Numbered from the stretch's first letter, positions 48,694 through 59,031 are shown. The stretch: DNA of 64,000 nt from Akebia trifoliata (GCA_017979445.1 CM030715.1:15195602-15259601); one strand, 5' to 3'. Notes: generated by a model from the letters alone, not told the origin. Program-made: numbers and translations.

Positions 48694-51312
48694 TTAGGCG
48701 TAATATTTTTTTACGGTATCAGCGTTGATCGGTTGTGGAAAGACGTCCCCATCCATCTCTGTAAGGATTAGCGACCCTCCGGACAGTACCTTTTGGACGA
48801 CGAATGGCCCATCGTAATTCGAACGAAACTTTTCTCTCTCATCTTCTTGTATTGGCAAAATCTTCTTTAAAACAAGATCTCCTGGCGAGAACTCTCTAGG
48901 TCGAACCTTCTTGTTATAGGCTCGTGCTATTCGTCGTTGATAAGTTTGCCCATGACAGATTGCTGAAAGTCGTTTCTCCTCTATTAAGTTTAACTGATTG
49001 AATCGGGCTTGGACCCATTCTGCTTCATCCAATTCGACTTCTTTTAATATCCGAAGGGAGGGAATCTCGACCTCAACGGGCAAGACTGCTTCCATTCCAT
49101 AAACCAATGAATAAGGCGTTGCCCCAGTCGAAGTTCGGATTGACATTCGATAAGCATGTAGGGCGAATGGTAACATTTCGTGCCAATCTTTGTAAGTAAC
49201 GGCCATTTTCTCAATGATCTTCTTGATGTTTTTGTTGGCGGCTTCAACTGCTCCATTCATCTTTGGTCTGTAAATGACTGAGTTGTGGTGGGTGATCTGA
49301 AAATCCTTGCACATCTTAGACATGTCTTTGTTCTTGAGATTTTTGGCGTTATCGGTTACTATCCCGCTTGGGAGGCCATACCGACATATGATGTTGTTCT
49401 TCACAAATTTCAAGACATTGCCCCTTGTAACATTGGCGTAAGATGCTGCTTCTACCCATTTTGTAAAGTAGTCGATAGCGACTAAGATGAAGCGATGCCC
49501 ATTGGAAGCTTGAGGATTGATCTGCCCGATGACATCCATGCCCCAGAGTGAGAAGGGCCAGGGAGAAGTCATATTGTGCAATTCTGAAGGTGGCGCGTTG
49601 ATCTTGTTGGCATAGATTTGACACAAGTGACATTTTCGAACATGTTGATATCCGTCGCTCTCCATAGTCATCCAGTAGTAACCCATTCTCATAATCTTCT
49701 TTGCGAGCATATGTCCATTCATGTGAGGTCCACAGACTCCACCATGTACTTTTTCGATGAGACGTTGAGCTTCTATTTCTGTTACACACCTGAGGAGGAC
49801 CTCGTGGTGTGATTTTTTGTATAAGACTCCGCTACTCAAGAAGAACTGTCCCGTCAATCTCTGAATAGTTTTTCGATCGGTTGTTGTGGCATCGGATGGG
49901 AAAGTTCGGTCTTCTAAAAATGCCTTGATGTCTGCGTACCATGGTTTTTCCTCAGGTCCTTCGATCTCCACAGGTAAGCAATAAGCTGGTTCGTCTTGAA
50001 TACCAATCTCAAGAGGGTCAACTATGGTATCTTCAGAGATGCTGATCATTGAGGTCAGAGTAGCCAATGCGTCTGCAAACTGGTTCTTAGCCCTTGGCAT
50101 ATAAGTGAATGAGATTCGGACGAAATTTGAGCTTAGATCCTCGAGATACTCATGATAAGGAACTAGTCTCTGCTCTCGAGTCTTCCATTCTCCTGTTGTC
50201 TGATAGACTACCAGACTTGAGTCTCCAAATACATCTATTTCATCCACTCCGAGGTCGATCGCTGCTTTCAACCCCACAATGCATGCTTCGTACTCGACTT
50301 CATTGTTTGAACACTGAAACCTTAATCTGACTGCAATAGGGATATGCGTTCCGTCTGGCTTAACCAAGACTGCCCCAATTCCGTTTCCCTTTTGGTTTGC
50401 TGCTCCATCGAAGTACATTTTCCAACTAGACTCTTCATCGTCGCTCTCGGCTTCAGCAAATAAGATGGCTTCATCAGGAAAATTTGTCTTTAGTGGCTCA
50501 TAATCAGGTAAAGGGTGCTCCGCTAAGTGGTCAGCGATAGCTTGTCCTTTAATGGCTTTTTGAGTGACATAGGAGATGTCGAACTCAGATAATAGTAGCT
50601 GCCATTTTGCGGTGCGTCCCGTTAGCGCCGGCTTCTCGAAGAGGTACTTCAAAGGGTCCATCCGAGCAATGAGCATAGTCGAGTAACTGAGCAAGTAGTG
50701 GCGTAGTCGTTGTGATGCCCAGACAAGAGCACAACACGTCTTTTCGAGGGTTGAATAGTTCGTCTCGTAACTTGTGAACTTCTTGCTAAGGTAATAGATG
50801 GCATGCTCTTTTCGACCTGTTTCATCATGTTGCCCCAGTACACAGCCCATGGAGTTTTCTTGCACGAAAATATACATCAGTAGAGGTCGACCCGATGTAG
50901 GAGGAACTAGAACAGGCGGGTTAAGCAAGTATCTCTTAATCTTGTCGAAAGCTTCCTGACAGTCTTCATTCCATTCTTTCGGCTCATTCTTCTTCAGTAG
51001 TTTGAATACTGGCTCACAGATCGGAGTTAGTTGTGCGATGAACCGACTAATGTACTGGATTCTCCCTAGGAATCCCCTGATTTCTTTCTCTGATTTGGGT
51101 GGCTCCATATTTATGATGTACTTTGTTTTAGCTGGATCGACTTCGATGCCTCTTCTGCTGACAATGAACCCTAAAAGCTTCCCTGACGTGGCCCCAAATA
51201 CACACTTTGCCGGATTAAGTCTTAAACTGTACTTCCTTAGTCGATCAAACAGTTTCTTCAAGTTTACCAGATGATCCTCATCGAGATTGGATTTAGCTAT
51301 CATGTCGTCCAC
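48694..51312 (-). CDS. Tat element pol: RT end, RNase H, archaeal-type RNase H, integrase
   Basis: 872-codon open frame without an ATG at its start. It opens with VDDM, the end of the YVDD motif of RT, whose first part lies in another frame. Residues 1-110: RT thumb. 140-270: the usual gypsy RNase H (connection to KEHAIYYLSKKFT), where Glu152 seems to replace the first acidic Asp. 297-420: second RNase H of archaeal type (YFDGAANQKGNGIGAVLV with D302; E340; D364; AKNQFADALA with D414). 519-566: integrase zinc domain (HGGVCGPHMNGH, CHLC). 583-700: integrase core with D593, D654 and E690; TDNAKNL stands for the usual TDNGxxL. The C-terminal part has the GDLVLKK block and ends KKYYA before TAA/TAG-type termination. 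All integrase catalytic residues are present. Confidence 0.92.
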   Translation of the reverse strand: MDDMIAKSNLDEDHLVNLKKLFDRLRKYSLRLNPAKCVFGATSGKLLGFIVSRRGIEVDPAKTKYIINMEPPKSEKEIRGFLGRIQYISRFIAQLTPICEPVFKLLKKNEPKEWNEDCQEAFDKIKRYLLNPPVLVPPTSGRPLLMYIFVQENSMGCVLGQHDETGRKEHAIYYLSKKFTSYETNYSTLEKTCCALVWASQRLRHYLLSYSTMLIARMDPLKYLFEKPALTGRTAKWQLLLSEFDISYVTQKAIKGQAIADHLAEHPLPDYEPLKTNFPDEAILFAEAESDDEESSWKMYFDGAANQKGNGIGAVLVKPDGTHIPIAVRLRFQCSNNEVEYEACIVGLKAAIDLGVDEIDVFGDSSLVVYQTTGEWKTREQRLVPYHEYLEDLSSNFVRISFTYMPRAKNQFADALATLTSMISISEDTIVDPLEIGIQDEPAYCLPVEIEGPEEKPWYADIKAFLEDRTFPSDATTTDRKTIQRLTGQFFLSSGVLYKKSHHEVLLRCVTEIEAQRLIEKVHGGVCGPHMNGHMLAKKIMRMGYYWMTMESDGYQHVRKCHLCQIYANKINAPPSELHNMTSPWPFSLWGMDVIGQINPQASNGHRFILVAIDYFTKWVEAASYANVTRGNVLKFVKNNIICRYGLPSGIVTDNAKNLKNKDMSKMCKDFQITHHNSVIYRPKMNGAVEAANKNIKKIIEKMAVTYKDWHEMLPFALHAYRMSIRTSTGATPYSLVYGMEAVLPVEVEIPSLRILKEVELDEAEWVQARFNQLNLIEEKRLSAICHGQTYQRRIARAYNKKVRPREFSPGDLVLKKILPIQEDEREKFRSNYDGPFVVQKVLSGGSLILTEMDGDVFPQPINADTVKKYYA

Positions 51313-51862
51313 GTATCTCTTTGTGGATCATGTCATGAAATAAGGCCGTCATGGCTCGTTGGTAAGTTGTCCCAGCGTTCTTGAGACCGAATGGTATAAC
51401 CTTATAATGGAAGGTACCCCAAGGTGTAATGAATGCAGTCTTCTCTTGATCTTCTTCCGCCATTTTTATCTGATTGTAACCCGAGAAGCCATCCATGAAG
51501 GAGAACATGTCGTGCCCCGCTGTATTATCGACCAAAGTGTCGATGTGTGGTAGTGGAAAGTCATCTTTAGGACTGGCTCTGTTCAGATCACGATAGTCTA
51601 CGCACATGCGTACCTTTCCATCTTTCTTTGGTACAGGCACGACATTAGCGAGCCACTCAGGATAGGTGGATACTGCAAGAAATCCTGCTTGGAACTGCTT
51701 CATTACTTCATCCTTGACCTTAAGTGTCCACTCTGATTTCAACCTTCGTAATTTCTGCTTGATTGGCTTGCTTCCCGCTTTGATAGGTAACTTGTGAACG
51801 ACTAGATCTGTGTCTAAATCGGGCATGTCTTGGTAGGACCATGCGAAGACATCTTAGTACTA
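51293..51862 (-). pseudogene. Reverse transcriptase, N-terminal part, broken
   Basis: Contains the RT core up to the catalytic loop: VPVPKKDGKVRMCVDYRDLN, then FPLPHIDTLVDNTAG, FSFMDGFSGYNQI (first catalytic Asp), FITPWGTFHYKVIPFGLKNA, MTALFHDMIHKEI. Upstream, two nonsense codons (about 51860-51862 and 51854-51856) sit within the block that relatives read as a continuous 'DVFAWSYxDMPG' region. Downstream, the frame is lost just before YVDD: ATCCACAAAGAG is followed by ATACGTGGACGAC, consistent with a short deletion (about 8 nt by comparison with relatives). The YVDD codons exist, in the next frame (51315-51304). Confidence 0.85.
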
Positions 51863-52328
51863 TTGTAAGAACTTTGTCATCTCTTTTTTCTGGTCAATCG
51901 TTAATAGGGCTCCGATTTTAACGATCCGTGGGTCATCTTCGGTGCCTAGGTTTACTGAGTTTGTATCCTCTATATTTGGCTGAACACCTTTCTCATGACG
52001 TTCTATGAGTTCTTTAATTTCTTTTGGAGGATATTCAACCTCTTCCTCTAACTCTTCTTCAATCCCGATGAGATCAAAGTCGAGCTCGAGGTCAAAGTCG
52101 TATTCTTCTCTTTCATACTCTGTTCTGTCACAAGGCTCATTCAACTGATGAAATTCTTTGAAAACCTTAGGTATTTTGAAGATTTCTGATTTTTTTGAAT
52201 TTTTGAAAATATTTGATTTTTTTGAATTTTGGAGAGTTTTTGATTTTTTTGAATTTTGAAATATTTTTGTTTTTTTTGGATTTTGAAAACTTTTTGATTT
52301 TTTTAGATTTTGTGGACTATCTGTATTC
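51863..52328 (-). pseudogene. Spacer region between protease and RT with 9-residue repeats
   Basis: Same frame as the RT. A basic tandem repeat, about five units of nine residues around FQNSKKSK (about 52190-52320), is followed by an acidic segment (EYEREEYDFDLELDFDLIGI, EELEEEVEYPP). It starts right after a good 3' splice-site sequence, CTTTATCTTGTTTCAG|GAA (AG at 52330-52329). No known enzyme domain. In Ogre-type elements an intron separates gag-protease from pol, so this may be the first part of the second exon; that is inference. Confidence 0.6.
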
Positions 52329-52443
52329 CTGAAACAAGATAAAGAAAAATCATGCAAGTTCATTAGCAACGAAGGTGAGCCCCCAAAACAGTCTTGTCCC
52401 GAGGACGAGGGCTCATTATGGTCCTCGGGCAGATGAGATTTTG

Positions 52444-54096
52444 TTAATGACATTTTTTTTTGGAGGTCGTAGGGATTCTGGACCCCATGGCAGCCTCGTA
52501 AGTGATTGGGTATTCCTTCCAATTCTTGAAAACTTGCCCTTCTTCTGCAGGGCGGATAAATTGGGAGAGTGACTCCCTTAATGGTTCAGATATAACCATC
52601 ACTTTCGGGTGACTGTCGTCAAATCCGGGCGTAGGAATTTGTAGGGTGGGTGGAATTATGACAGATCCCCAATCGATTTGAAAAGGGAACAATGATTTCT
52701 CTTCTTCGCATATTGCGACTTCCGCCTTAGTGGGCTCTCCTTCTTCCTCCATTTGACTCCATTCGGAATCCCCTTCAAACAAGATGTCCATGCCATCTAT
52801 AAAGGAATTTGGGGGCTCAACGAACGAGTCTTCTTGCGAATGAACGGGCTTGATACTTACAACCCTTGGTTCTCCTATGTGGTTTGTCGATGGCAGTTCT
52901 GCTGAGTCATCTGACTTCTTCAAGGATGGTGGGAAGCTGATGTTGATGTGTGGTACTTTGCCCAAGTTCCACACATTAGGCTTTCGGTTATGTCTTCGTG
53001 CAAGTCGAAGCTCCCTCTTCTTATCCTTCATATCAGAGATGTCCTTCCTCGTAGGCTTGAACCCAAGACCAAAGTAGGGAATGTGTTTTCGTATGCTGAT
53101 CAGAATGGCCCTGCCTTTTCCTTTAGGTCCTAACCCTTGTTTTGGACGATATCTCGCCTTCTTCATCACTCGTCCGACCATTAGGTTTGCTTTTGACCAC
53201 CTTGCCCTTGTCTTCTCTTTTCCCCTTTGGATGTGATTGATAGATGTAAACTGAAAGGCGTGAAACCCCTCTTTATCCTCAGTCATCTCTACATCGATAT
53301 AAGGCACATCCGGCGATCGATCGGCTGGTATAAGATTTTCTGCGAGGATCGATATCATCCTCTGTCCCATGATGAATTTGACTCGCTGATGCAAGGAAGA
53401 GGGGACTGCCCCTACGGAGTGGATCCAAGGTCTTCTTAGAAGTAGATTGAATGCAGAGGGTATGTCCAGAATCTCGAATGTCACTTCAAACGTGCATGAT
53501 CCAATAGTGATTGGGAGATCTAGTTCCCCTAACGACTCAGTTTTTCTACTATCAAAAGCCCTTACAGTCCTTCTAGTTGGCCTGAGGTAAGATAAATCCG
53601 CATTTAACTTGTGCACAGTTTGTAGAGGGCAGACATTAAGAGCCGAACCATTGTCGATCAGTACCCTTGCTACCATCATACCTTTGCACATCACCATAAT
53701 GTGCAACGGTTCAATGTGTCCACATCCTCCGCTAATAAGTTCATCCTCGGTGAAGGTGATCGGATTGGGGGCCATGATCTGACCTACTGTCTTTTCCAAC
53801 TCTTCTGGTGAGGTGGTCTCAGGTACATGTGCATTACTAAGGACTTTGAGTAGTGCTTCCCGATGATGCTCTGAGTTTAAAAGCAGGTCAAAAATACTGA
53901 TTTGAGCTGGCATTCTGTTCAACTGCTCTACTATATTGTACTCACTCTTTCGAATGAGCTTGAGGAGGTCCGTTGCTTCCTTGTCAGTTACCCTGCTCTT
54001 CTTCTTCTCTGGTTCCCCTTGAAGTGTTTGTTCCTCTTCTACAAACTTTCCTTTCCCTTTTTCTTTTCTTCTGTCCTCTTCCTCGTTCTGTCTTTT
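52444..54096 (-). pseudogene. Aspartic protease region with G-patch-like segment
   Basis: The open frame continues the gag frame after TAA at 54099-54097 and begins without an ATG. An N-terminal part with LLKLIRKSEYNIVEQLNRMP is followed by the retropepsin-like protease (VLIDNGSALNVCPL, catalytic Asp at about 53655-53653; flap region ITIGSCTFEVTFEILDI; LLRRPWIHSVGAVPSSLHQ where relatives have LLGRPW). Then comes a glycine-rich, G-patch-like stretch (ARYRPKQGLGPKGKGRA, about 53150-53110; YFGLGFKP). The frame ends KKKCH-stop at 52444. It acts in processing the polyprotein in related elements. The mutated G in LLGRPW and the missing start suggest decay. Confidence 0.85.
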
Positions 54097-56400
54097 TTAT
54101 TCTTTTTCTGGTACTTTGTAGCACCTCCCCGATCTAGTCATATGACCAATGTCCGTGATCATGGCCTCTTTTTCCTTCTCTACTCCTGCGGATGTCACAA
54201 CCATCGTCTCATAACTCCATGGGACGGTTTGACTTGAGCGATATGAAAATGATTTAGGGGATATAATGGTCATGGGTTGAGGATCTGGCTTTACATGGAG
54301 GATAAGAGGTGGTGGATTGGGTTTGATGGTTGGCGTAGTGATATTTGGGATTTGTGGATTGGTGTAAGATAGGATGAGGGGTGGTTGGGAGGAGAAGCTT
54401 GAAGTTTGAGGGGTCGGTGCAACGTAGGGTATGACAAGAGGTGGTCGGGAAGAAGGGCCTGTCGTTGGTATGGTGCAAGGTATAATGAGAGGTGGACGAG
54501 CGGTAGAGCTTGAAATTGGTGATGTGTAGGGTATAATGAGAGGTGGTCGTGAAGAATTTGAAGTTTGGGAGTTGGACTGAATGGAGAGATTGGCCAGTCT
54601 GACGGGAAGTTGGGATGGTGATTGGTTGGTTATATCTTGCGGTAGTGCATTGATGTTTGATGACGTTGGTTCTTTCCTCAAATTGACTCTAACTTTAGAG
54701 CCAATAGGTGCTATCAAAACTGAAGGGTTAAAGCTCAGTTCATCCCTTTCTATGACATTGACTGTTGGTCCATTGCCTCCCCCATTATGTGTTGGTAACG
54801 GGTTTTGATTGATATTCTGCTGAGGTGCTTGGGTTGCCGGACCATCCAAGATGATTGTTTTCCTGTCGATTAGATTCTGGACTTGGTGCTTGAGTTGCCA
54901 ACATTGGTCAGTGGCATGCCCTGGTGCCCACATGTGAAATTCGTAGAATTGATTGGGATTGTACCCTGGTCCCTTTATCGCCTCTGGGTTTGGCTACCTC
55001 TTAGTGAGATATTCTCCCCTGAGTAGTACTGGGAGTAGTTCGGATAGAGTCATAGGCAGACGAGTGAAGACTCGAGGGATTCTGTTGGGTCTACGCTGCT
55101 CGGTTTGATGATTCTGGGCGAACTGTGGGTTCTGACCAAATGCTGGATTTTGACCAAACTGAAATACTGGTGGAGCCGGTGCAGCTTGAGGTTGATTCAC
55201 CTTGAAAGGGACCTGAGGTATTGGCGGCCTCTGGTTTGAGATGAAAAAAGGTCGAATAGGTTGTACATTGTTAACTTGTGTTTCTTCTTTCTTCTTGTTC
55301 AAGACTACCAGTTTCCGTTGAGTAGACCCCCCTACTGGTGCCCCTAGACTGGACAAGTCGTAGATCAGACCTGACCGAATACCATCTTCAACTCGATCCG
55401 CCACTTGGACCAATGACGAGAAGCTTGCAGTTGTATGACCCACTAGATGCGTATAGAATGAATGGCCCAAAGTTGAGATGAATATGGTGTTCATCTCTTG
55501 TTCAGTCATAGGTGGTTTAACCTTAGAAGCCGATTCTCGCCACCTTTGGGCATATTCTTTCACACTTTCCTTTGGCTTCCGAGTCATCTTGGCCATGTCA
55601 TTTCTGTCCAATCCCATGTCCGTATTGAATCTGTACTCTTTCGAAAAAATCGTAGCCAGGTCTTGCCAGTTCTTAATCCGCGAATGATCTAACTGAGAGA
55701 ACCATGAGAGGGCCGCCCCTGTTAAACTCCTTTGAAAGAGCTGAACCAATAACCTGTCATCATCACCAAATTGGCACATAGAACCACAGTAGAGTTTCAA
55801 ATGGGATAGAGGGCATCCAATGCCGTTATACTTTTCGAAGTCAGGACACTTGAATTTCGGTGGTAGTGGTGCATTTGGGTAGAGGCAAAGATCTCTGAAT
55901 CTCATTCCGCTCATAGAGTCCTTGCCTTTCATCTTTCTAATCTCTTCCTCAACTACCTCGAGCTTGTTAGCAAGTTTCTCTTCTGTGGTACTCCTTACTT
56001 CAGCTGCCCTGAATTCACATTCTTCCTCTTGAATGACCTCATGTCGTGGTTGATTGCAGTGAATGTGAATTGGTGGTCCTTGATTGGTAGGGATGGTGGG
56101 TGGTAAGGTATTTGGTGCTTGCGGAAGTTGTTGTTGCAGTTGTTCGGGTACGGCCTGATTCGAACCGGATGCCTGATGTTGTACAACTTGAATGATGCTT
56201 GGATTCGCCATTAGTAGATCTAAAATTTTATCGTGTTTCTCCAATGCCTTCACTACTATATCTAGCTTTGAGGTGAGATCTGTTATTACTTCTGTCACTG
56301 TCTGTTGAGGTTGCTCTGAAGTGCTCATAATTGGTTGCGAGCGTAGAAAATATGGAGGATTATCAGGTGGTAAGTACTTCTTTCTAGGTCGTTTGGCCAC
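54097..56400 (-). pseudogene. gag of the young Tat element, with an internal amber codon
   Basis: One frame throughout. The first 468 codons end at a TAG (54996-54994), and the frame then stays open to TAA at 54099-54097. It begins with GTG (GTGGCCAAACG) after an upstream stop; the first in-frame ATG is codon 25 (56328-56326). Either the ATG was lost, or the frame is entered by splicing at TTTTTGCCCACAG|GTGG. Residues 135-158: coiled coil. 180-345: retrotransposon gag core (KCPDFEKYNG, LTGAALSWFSQL, KEYRFNTD, ESVKEYAQRWRE). After the amber codon, GHATDQCWQLKHQVQNLID is a zinc-knuckle remnant with incomplete Cys pattern. Then a proline-rich part of repeated RPPLIIPYT-type units. The protein forms the particle in relatives. 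Confidence 0.88.
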
Positions 56401-56532
56401 CTGTGGGCAAAAAGTTAGGCATTAATATATAATTTACATAATGAAGATGCATGATGATTTATTAGGTCAGATCGGTTTAATTGGTCAAGTTGCATTAAGA
56501 AAATCCTGAATTTGGTTGAGGTTGGATTTTTT

Positions 56533-57405
56533 TGTCAGCACGGAGTTGGGGTTCATTGGCATAGATTGAAGGTTTGTCAGCACGGAGCCGGAGGTTTATC
56601 GACATGGAATCGAAGGTTGTCAGCACGGAACTGGGAGTTTATCGGCACTGAGCGGAAGGTTCATCAGCACGGAGCCGGAGGTTTGTCAGCATGGAGCTGG
56701 AGGTTTATCGACACGGAGCCGGAGGTTTATCGGCACGGAGCCGACGGTTGTCAGCACAGAGCCGAAGGTTCATCAGCACGGAGCCGGAGGTTGTCAGCAC
56801 GGAGCTAGGGGTTCATCGGCATGGAGCCGAAGGTTCATCAGCACGAAACTGGAGGTTTGTCAGCACGGAGCTGAAGGTTCATCGGCAAGGAGCCGGAGGT
56901 TCATCAGCACGGAGTCGGAGGTTTTGTCAGCACGGAGCTGAGGGTTTATCAGCACGAAGCCGAAGGTTCATCAGCACGGAGCTGGGGTTTGTCAGCACGG
57001 AGCTAGGGTTTGTCGGCACGGAGCCAGGGGTTCATCGGCACGGAGCTGAGGGTTCGTCAGCACGGAGCTGGAGGTTTGTCAGCACGGAGCTGAAGGTTCA
57101 TCGGCACGGAGCCGGAGGTTTATCGGCACGGAGCCGAAGGTTCATCAGCACAGAACTGGAGGTTTGTCAGCACGGAGCTGAGGGTTCATCGGCACGGAGC
57201 CGAAGGTTCATCAGCACGGAACTGGAGGTTTATCAGCACAGAGCTGAAGGTTCATCAGCACGGAGCTGGGGTTTGTCGGCACGGAGTCGGAGGTTTGTCA
57301 GCACAGAGCTGAGGTTTGTCAGCACGGAGCTGAGGGTTCGTCGGCACGGAGCCGAAGGTTTGTCAGCATGGAGTTGGGGGTTTATTGGCACGGAGCCGAA
57401 GGTTC
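56533..57405 (-). repeat. Minisatellite 1: about 40 units of 21-24 bp, each a small hairpin
   Basis: Consensus on the plus strand: TTyATC[A/G]GCACGGAGC[T/C]GrAGG. I count about 40 units. In each, C-R-G-C and G-C-Y-G can pair around a five-base loop ACGGA. Where the second base of the left half is A, the partner is usually T (19 of 25). Where it is G, the partner is usually C (11 of 13). Frames through the block on the plus strand (for example 56691-57413, 240 codons) are repeats of 'ARSRRFISTELEV'-like text and I do not regard them as a gene. Confidence 0.92.
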
Positions 57406-57469
57406 ACATATAGATTATGGACATGGTTGAGATTGAAAGATTGATCTGGTACGGGTTGTGGATCCGACT

Positions 57470-58035
57470 CGAACTGGATATGGGTCGTGAACCCATCTAG
57501 AGGTAGGTATGGGTCGTGGATCTAATTGGAAGTGGGTCTGGGTCGTGGACCCATTTGGATATGGATACGGGTCATGTACCCAATTGAAGTGTATATGGGG
57601 TGTGGACCCATTTGGATATGGATATGGATATGGGTCATGAACCCAATTGGAAATGGACATGGGTTGTGGACCCATTTGAAAATGGATATGGGTTGTGGAC
57701 CCCTGGATATGGATATGGGTCGTGGACCCAATTGGAAATGGATATGGGTTGTGGAACCATTTTGGATAGTGGATATGGGTTTTTGACCCACTTGGATATG
57801 GATATGATCCAATTTGAAGGATATGGGTCGTGGATCCCCTTGGATATGGATATGGGTCGTGGACCCAATTAGATATAGATATGGGTTGTGGACCTGTCGT
57901 TGATGTGGGTATGGGTCATGTACCCATTTGGAAGTAGGTATGGGTCGTGGACCCATTTGAGAGTGGATATGGGTCGTGGACCCATTTTGAGAGTGGATAT
58001 GGGTTGTGGATCCATTTGAATATGGACATGGGTGA
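57470..58035 (-). repeat. Minisatellite 2: about 20 units of ~30 bp with a palindromic core
   Basis: Unit on the plus strand: GGATATGGGTCGTGGACCCATTTGGATAT, with variation. The core ATGGGTC-GTG-GACCCAT is a 7-bp stem with a three-base loop. Some units have wobble or single mismatches (GGGTT...GACCC, GGGTCATGAACCC). It directly follows minisatellite 1 and is unrelated to it in sequence. A 176-codon minus-strand frame (57522-58052) is repeat text (PRPISI.KWVHDPY) and not called as a gene. Confidence 0.92.
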
Positions 58036-59009
58036 GGTTGATAGTGGGCCATGTTGGGTCGAGATCAATTTCGATAAGTAGAGTGTAGGCGAGTTCCGTT
58101 TGGATCAAACACAAAGTAATGAGTGGTAGGCCCTAAGTTAAAAAAAGTAGTGTATTTAATCATTTTCAAGCCTTAAAACTTAAAAGAAAAATAAAGTCTA
58201 AGAGAAAAGTTGTCAAGCCTGATGTAAGGGACGAAATGAGTAAAAAAAAAAAAATTTTTTTTTTTTTGGGTTCGTTTTTAATGAACGGACCGAAGTACTT
58301 TTGTACTGGTTCGCTCTTTAAAAACGGACCAGACCTTAATTTTCGTCGATTTTTTTTTTTTTTTTTTTTTTAAATTATTTATGATGCAAAGCATAAGCAA
58401 AGATTTCCCCCTTTACCTAGGGGGACATGTAAAGAAATAAAATAAAATAAAAACAAGCCTAAAACCTATACAACTTGCCTTCGTGGGCTAAAACAAAATA
58501 CAAAGTCATCTCCTTGGATTGGAAAAATTACAATAATGAGAGGGTTGATAACTCATTTTTCCAAAATGGTGTCCTAAGCCTCTAATCGTATTGAATGCAT
58601 GCGGCTATAGGTGGCTTCACGGTTACCCATTCTTCAAACCTCAATGCATACCGAAGTACACATGTCTTAGGTTGGTGATTGGGTTGGATGTGTTCGTTCC
58701 CGTACCCAAAATAAGCGATCTCGAGTCGTGAAACTACTAAGCATCCGGGTTTAAACTTTTATAGGTAGAGGAGGTTTGTGTAATGGGCTATGCAAGCGTA
58801 AGTGCACAAGTGCATTTTAAAAAAACAAATATCAACCCCCTTTACAAGTATTCAACCCACAAAATGTTAAAGAATATATTACAACCATTCCTCAAGAAAA
58901 AGAAAGTAAACTATCAAACAAAACACAAACAACAACAATGTCAGTAAACACATATTGATTTTTTTTTTGTTGTAAAAATGGCCAAATGGTCATGATTTGA
59001 ACCCGCAAT

Positions 59010-59028
59010 CTCCCCAGTGCAGTCGCCA
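59010..59028 (-). promoter_or_regulatory. Primer-binding site of the young Tat element
   Basis: The minus strand reads TGGCGACTGCACTGGGGAG, three bases inside the 5' LTR. TGGCGACT... sites are known from Ogre/Tat elements and fit a tRNA-Arg-type primer; the exact tRNA was not checked. Confidence 0.8.
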
Positions 59029-59031
59029 AGT

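Larger units (their letters stand above)
56401..59009 (-). other. Leader (5' UTR) of the young Tat element
   Basis: Between the PBS and gag. It holds two large minisatellites (listed separately), a run of A followed by T at about 58240-58266, a 22-base T run near 58350, and a block at about 58140-58240 that is shared with the leader of the left-edge element. No recognisable protein. Confidence 0.8.

Noticed and set aside
56691..57413. 240-codon plus-strand open frame rich in ARSRRF/STELE repeats
   Set aside because: It is the translation of minisatellite 1, whose units lack stops in this frame. It runs against the retroelement and resembles no protein.
57522..58052. 176-codon minus-strand open frame with PRPISI/WVHDPY repeats
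   Set aside because: Translation of minisatellite 2. It starts and ends with the array and has no domain.
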